Part shown: one piece after another, positions 15,524 through 17,850 of the stretch
Position numbering within the stretch: position 1 is the stretch's first letter
Layout of the letters: each line of letters begins with the position of its first letter
Origin: Bacteroidales bacterium
GTDB lineage: Bacteria > Bacteroidota > Bacteroidia > Bacteroidales > JAADGE01
Length of the DNA: 17,850 nt
Direction of reading: 5' to 3'
Assembly (NCBI GenBank): GCA_024762915.1
Contig: JANTGL010000016.1
Span: 1 to 17,850, forward strand
Program-made: the position numbers and the translations under genes
The notes under the pieces: generated by a model
Told to the model about the DNA's origin: nothing
Seen by the model: only the letters and a program-made list of their open reading frames with translations
The model's database searches: none

Positions 15524-15808
15524 ATGGCTAAAAAAAGCTTTAAAAGCGGATTAGATAATTTATTGGCATCTGCCGGAATAAAGAAAAAAACTGTTCCGGA
15601 AGAACCTGTTGTTAATAAAAAGGAGGAGCCTGTTAAAAAAGGTATTACTGATGAAGATAAACATTGGCTGCTGATAAAAACTGAAAGATTAGAAGAAGAA
15701 CTTGCTTTATGGAGAAACGGTAAACTGTCTGTTGATGAATTTAAAAATAGTTTACAAAAACACGGTTTAAAATATAAATCCGAAACAAATGAAATTGTTG
15801 AGGGTTAA
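15524..15808 (+). CDS. Small charged protein paired with ParA-family ATPase
   Basis: 94 residues, no recognised domain. The N-terminus is basic with spaced lysines (MAKKSFKSGLDNLLASAG), residues 20-40 are a Lys/Glu/Pro/Val-rich, probably disordered linker, and residues 43-90 are predicted helical (DEDKHWLLIKTERLEEELAL, then a KLSVDEF segment). ParA partners commonly stimulate the ATPase through a short basic N-terminal peptide, and this layout fits that role. It is close downstream of the ATPase gene on the same strand. That the two interact is inference; it could equally be an unrelated small regulator. Confidence 0.6.
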   Translation: MAKKSFKSGLDNLLASAGIKKKTVPEEPVVNKKEEPVKKGITDEDKHWLLIKTERLEEELALWRNGKLSVDEFKNSLQKHGLKYKSETNEIVEG

Positions 15809-15828
15809 AAAATAACTAATTTTAAAAT

Positions 15829-15990
15829 AATCGGGGCTTGCCAAAAAAGTCTGTATTGTCATACTGAATTTGTTTAACTTTCTTGAACTTTCAAGTTCAG
15901 TATCTTAGTAAATCTTTAATTAATACATAAATGAGATTCTGATACAAGTTCAGAATGACGTACAATAAGCCTTTTCGGACAGCTCCGATT
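15829..15990. mobile_element. MITE-like element, copy 2, abutting a start codon
   Basis: A nested inverted-repeat unit of 162 bp. The outer ends are AATCGGGGCTTG (15829) and, read inward from 15990, AATCGGAGCTGT. The inner ends at 15858-15960 are GTCATACTGAATTTGT against GTCATTCTGAACTTGT (14 of 16 matching). A degraded relative lies at 3681-3780. There is no coding capacity. Sequences of this GTCAT-CTGAA type seem, from memory, to be widespread in Bacteroidota intergenic DNA. The right end lies 5 bp before the ATG at 15996. Confidence 0.6.
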
Positions 15991-15995
15991 GTGAT

Positions 15996-17027
15996 ATGTC
16001 AAATATGCAAAAAATCAGCTTTAAAGACGATTATTCGGAAGGTGCACATCCGGAAATTTTAAAACTTCTTACAGAAACTAATTTGGTACAAACAATCGGT
16101 TACGGTGAAGATGAATTCTCAAATAAAGCAAGACAACTGATAAAAAACGAAATAAAAATTGATGATGTCGATATTCATTTCGTAACAGGGGGGACACAGG
16201 CAAACTTACTCGTTATATCATCTGTTTTAAAGCCGTATCAATCTGTAATTTCCGCAACAACGGCACACATTGAAGTTCATGAAGCCGGTGCTATTGAAGC
16301 CACAGGTCATAAAATTAATACGGTTGAAACTCTTGACGGGAAATTAACCCCCGGAAAAATCAAAGAAGTTTCGGATTATCATACCGATGAGCATATGGTT
16401 CAGCCGAAATTGGTTTTTATTTCCAATTCTACGGAAACCGGCTTAATATATTCAAAAAAAGAATTGACGGAAATATCGGATTTTTGCAGAAAAGAAGGAT
16501 TGTACTTGTATCTTGACGGTGCGCGATTGGCATCTGCATTAACTTCAGAACATAATGATTTGACATTAAAAGATATTACCGAATTAACGGATGTTTTTTA
16601 TTTAGGCGGTACAAAAAACGGTGCTTTGCTGGGTGAAGCAATTGTAATAAATAATGAAAATTTGAAAGAGGATTTTCGATTTATGATGAAACAAAAAGGT
16701 GCATTACTTGCAAAAGGACGTTTAATCGGGATCCAATTTTCGGCATTATTTCAAAATAATTTGTATTTCAGACTAGCGAAGCATGCCAATAAATCTGCTA
16801 AAAAAATTGCCAACGTATTAAGAATTAAAAAATTTGATTTTTATACCGAAGCTGTAACAAACCAAATTTTTCCGATTTTGCCGAATGATTTAATTGAGAA
16901 ATTACATCAAAAGTATGAATTTTACGTTTGGTCAAAAGTAAATAAAACACATTCCGTTGTTCGCATTATTTGTTCTTGGGCAACAAACGAAAAAGATGTT
17001 AACGGATTTATTTCCGATTTACAGTGA
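15996..17027 (+). CDS. Threonine aldolase-family PLP enzyme
   Basis: 343-residue fold-type I PLP enzyme of the beta-eliminating lyase/L-threonine aldolase family, which cleaves threonine or allo-threonine to glycine and acetaldehyde. Visible features are DYSEGAHPEIL (12-22), GGTQANL (65-71), HIEVHEAGA (91-99), DGARLA with Asp174 and Arg177, and the PLP lysine Lys207 in LGGTKNGALLGEA. Length is normal. Substrate is not certain; other beta-hydroxy amino acids are possible. The start may be ATG 15996 or ATG 16005; the second gives MQKISFKDDYSEG, closer to typical family starts. The gene overlaps the penicillin-binding protein 1C gene by 4 bp (GTGA), so the two are translationally coupled. A MITE-like repeat occupies almost the whole upstream region. 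Confidence 0.85.
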   Translation: MSNMQKISFKDDYSEGAHPEILKLLTETNLVQTIGYGEDEFSNKARQLIKNEIKIDDVDIHFVTGGTQANLLVISSVLKPYQSVISATTAHIEVHEAGAIEATGHKINTVETLDGKLTPGKIKEVSDYHTDEHMVQPKLVFISNSTETGLIYSKKELTEISDFCRKEGLYLYLDGARLASALTSEHNDLTLKDITELTDVFYLGGTKNGALLGEAIVINNENLKEDFRFMMKQKGALLAKGRLIGIQFSALFQNNLYFRLAKHANKSAKKIANVLRIKKFDFYTEAVTNQIFPILPNDLIEKLHQKYEFYVWSKVNKTHSVVRIICSWATNEKDVNGFISDLQ

Positions 17028-17850
17028 AAAAACACAAAAAAAAAATACTGCTTCTGTCTTCAGCTCTTTTGTTAATCATTATATATCGGTTAATTCTTCC
17101 TTCACAACTTTTTAATACACCGTGCAGTACGATTATAAAAGACAGAAACGGCGTATTGCTGGGTGCTCACGTTGCCGATGACGGTCAATATCGGTTCCCC
17201 GATACCGACAGTCTGCCCTATAAATTTAAAAAATCAATTATCACATTTGAAGACAAACGGTTTTATTATCATCCCGGTTTTGATATTGTCGGTTTAATTC
17301 GTGCGGCAAAACAAAATATAAAAGCCGGGAAAATTGTCAGCGGCGGCAGTACAATCTCAATGCAGCTTATTAGGCTATCGCGAAAAAACAAAAATCGTAC
17401 GATTTGGGAAAAAATCAAAGAAATTATTCTGGCAACACGTTTGGAAATTTCCTATTCAAAAGATGAAATTTTAAGAATGTATGCTTCACATGCGCCTTTC
17501 GGCGGAAATGTGGTCGGAATTGATGCGGCTGCCTGGCGTTGGTTCGGAACGAGTTCCGATAAATTATCATGGGCACAAGCGGCAACTTTGGCGGTTTTAC
17601 CTAACAGTCCGGCTTTGATACATCCGGGCAGAAATCGAAAAACATTAAAAGACAAGCGTAACCGATTGCTTAAGAAACTTCTGGAAAATGACATTATTGA
17701 TACGGAAACTTATCAGTTGGCAATTGACGAAGACGTGCCTGAAGCTCCGAAAACATTTCCGAATACGGCAAAGCATTTGATGATGCGAATTTATACGGAG
17801 AAATCGGCTGTTAATCGGACGACTTTGGATGCCGGTATTCAGAAAAAAGT
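17024..17850 (+). CDS. pbpC: Penicillin-binding protein 1C, 5' part
   Basis: Partial: 275 codons from a GTG start, running off the right end. Residues 8-25 are a membrane anchor after a short basic tail (VKKHKKKI). The glycosyltransferase (family 51) domain follows: FEDKRFYYHPG (75-85) with catalytic Glu76, SGGSTISMQLIR (106-117), then the region EKIKEIILATRLE (129-141) and an HAPFGGNVVGIDAAAWRWFG segment (155-174) typical of PBP1C rather than PBP1A. The enzyme polymerises lipid II glycan strands at the inner membrane; the transpeptidase and C-terminal PBP1C domains would lie beyond the window. The GTG at 17024-17026 shares bases with the preceding stop TGA (17025-17027). An ATG further in would cut into the glycosyltransferase motifs, so GTG is preferred. 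Confidence 0.9.
   Translation, partial: MKKHKKKILLLSSALLLIIIYRLILPSQLFNTPCSTIIKDRNGVLLGAHVADDGQYRFPDTDSLPYKFKKSIITFEDKRFYYHPGFDIVGLIRAAKQNIKAGKIVSGGSTISMQLIRLSRKNKNRTIWEKIKEIILATRLEISYSKDEILRMYASHAPFGGNVVGIDAAAWRWFGTSSDKLSWAQAATLAVLPNSPALIHPGRNRKTLKDKRNRLLKKLLENDIIDTETYQLAIDEDVPEAPKTFPNTAKHLMMRIYTEKSAVNRTTLDAGIQKK

Noticed and set aside
17452..17694. Minus-strand 80-residue ORF
   Set aside because: It is antisense to clearly conserved glycosyltransferase motifs of pbpC.

Overview
The window is AT-rich DNA from a Bacteroidota bacterium, probably an uncultured Bacteroidales-like lineage; I cannot go below phylum with confidence. The evidence is: TAnnTTTG-type -7 promoter elements close to start codons, A-rich starts without Shine-Dalgarno sequences, a Bacteroidota-style secreted tail-fibre-like repeat protein, an outer-membrane barrel protein ending in Phe, and dispersed palindromic repeats that resemble those common in this phylum. 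No rRNA, tRNA, CRISPR array or transposase gene was seen.

Layout. 1-378 is non-coding: a terminator unit at the left edge, then a 200-bp stretch bounded by 12-bp inverted repeats and packed with small palindromes. 379-2736 encodes a large secreted repeat protein with a 17-residue motif in four identical copies, a 17-residue-period solenoid and a degenerate endosialidase-chaperone-like C-terminus. 2737-2900 holds hairpins and a near-copy of the left-edge terminator unit. 3029-3679 is a peptide deformylase carrying a lipoprotein signal. 3933-10194 is a same-strand cluster: glutamate dehydrogenase, then two paralogous proteins with a PEP synthase/PPDK-type ATP-grasp domain but no visible phosphohistidine domain. 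The second has a GAF-like sensor at its N-terminus and a nucleotidyltransferase at its C-terminus.

The minus-strand block 10186-14555 follows. A calcineurin-like phosphoesterase overlaps the ATP-grasp gene tail to tail by 9 bp. Upstream of it lie a gluzincin/beta-propeller/outer-membrane-barrel protein and a small membrane protein with its own terminator. Divergent from these, 14724-15808 is a ParA-family ATPase with a small basic partner gene and no ParB. 15829-15990 is a MITE-like repeat stopping 5 bp before a threonine-aldolase-family gene. That gene overlaps by GTGA with a penicillin-binding protein 1C gene, which runs off the right end.

How they may work together. The best candidate for an undescribed system is 3933-10194: GDH with two ATP-grasp paralogues that seem able to bind and cleave ATP but lack the usual His carrier, one of them fused to sensor and nucleotidyltransferase domains. 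This suggests a nutrient- or energy-sensing regulatory module, but that is inference. The lipoprotein deformylase and the ParA/small-partner pair are the next most unusual items.
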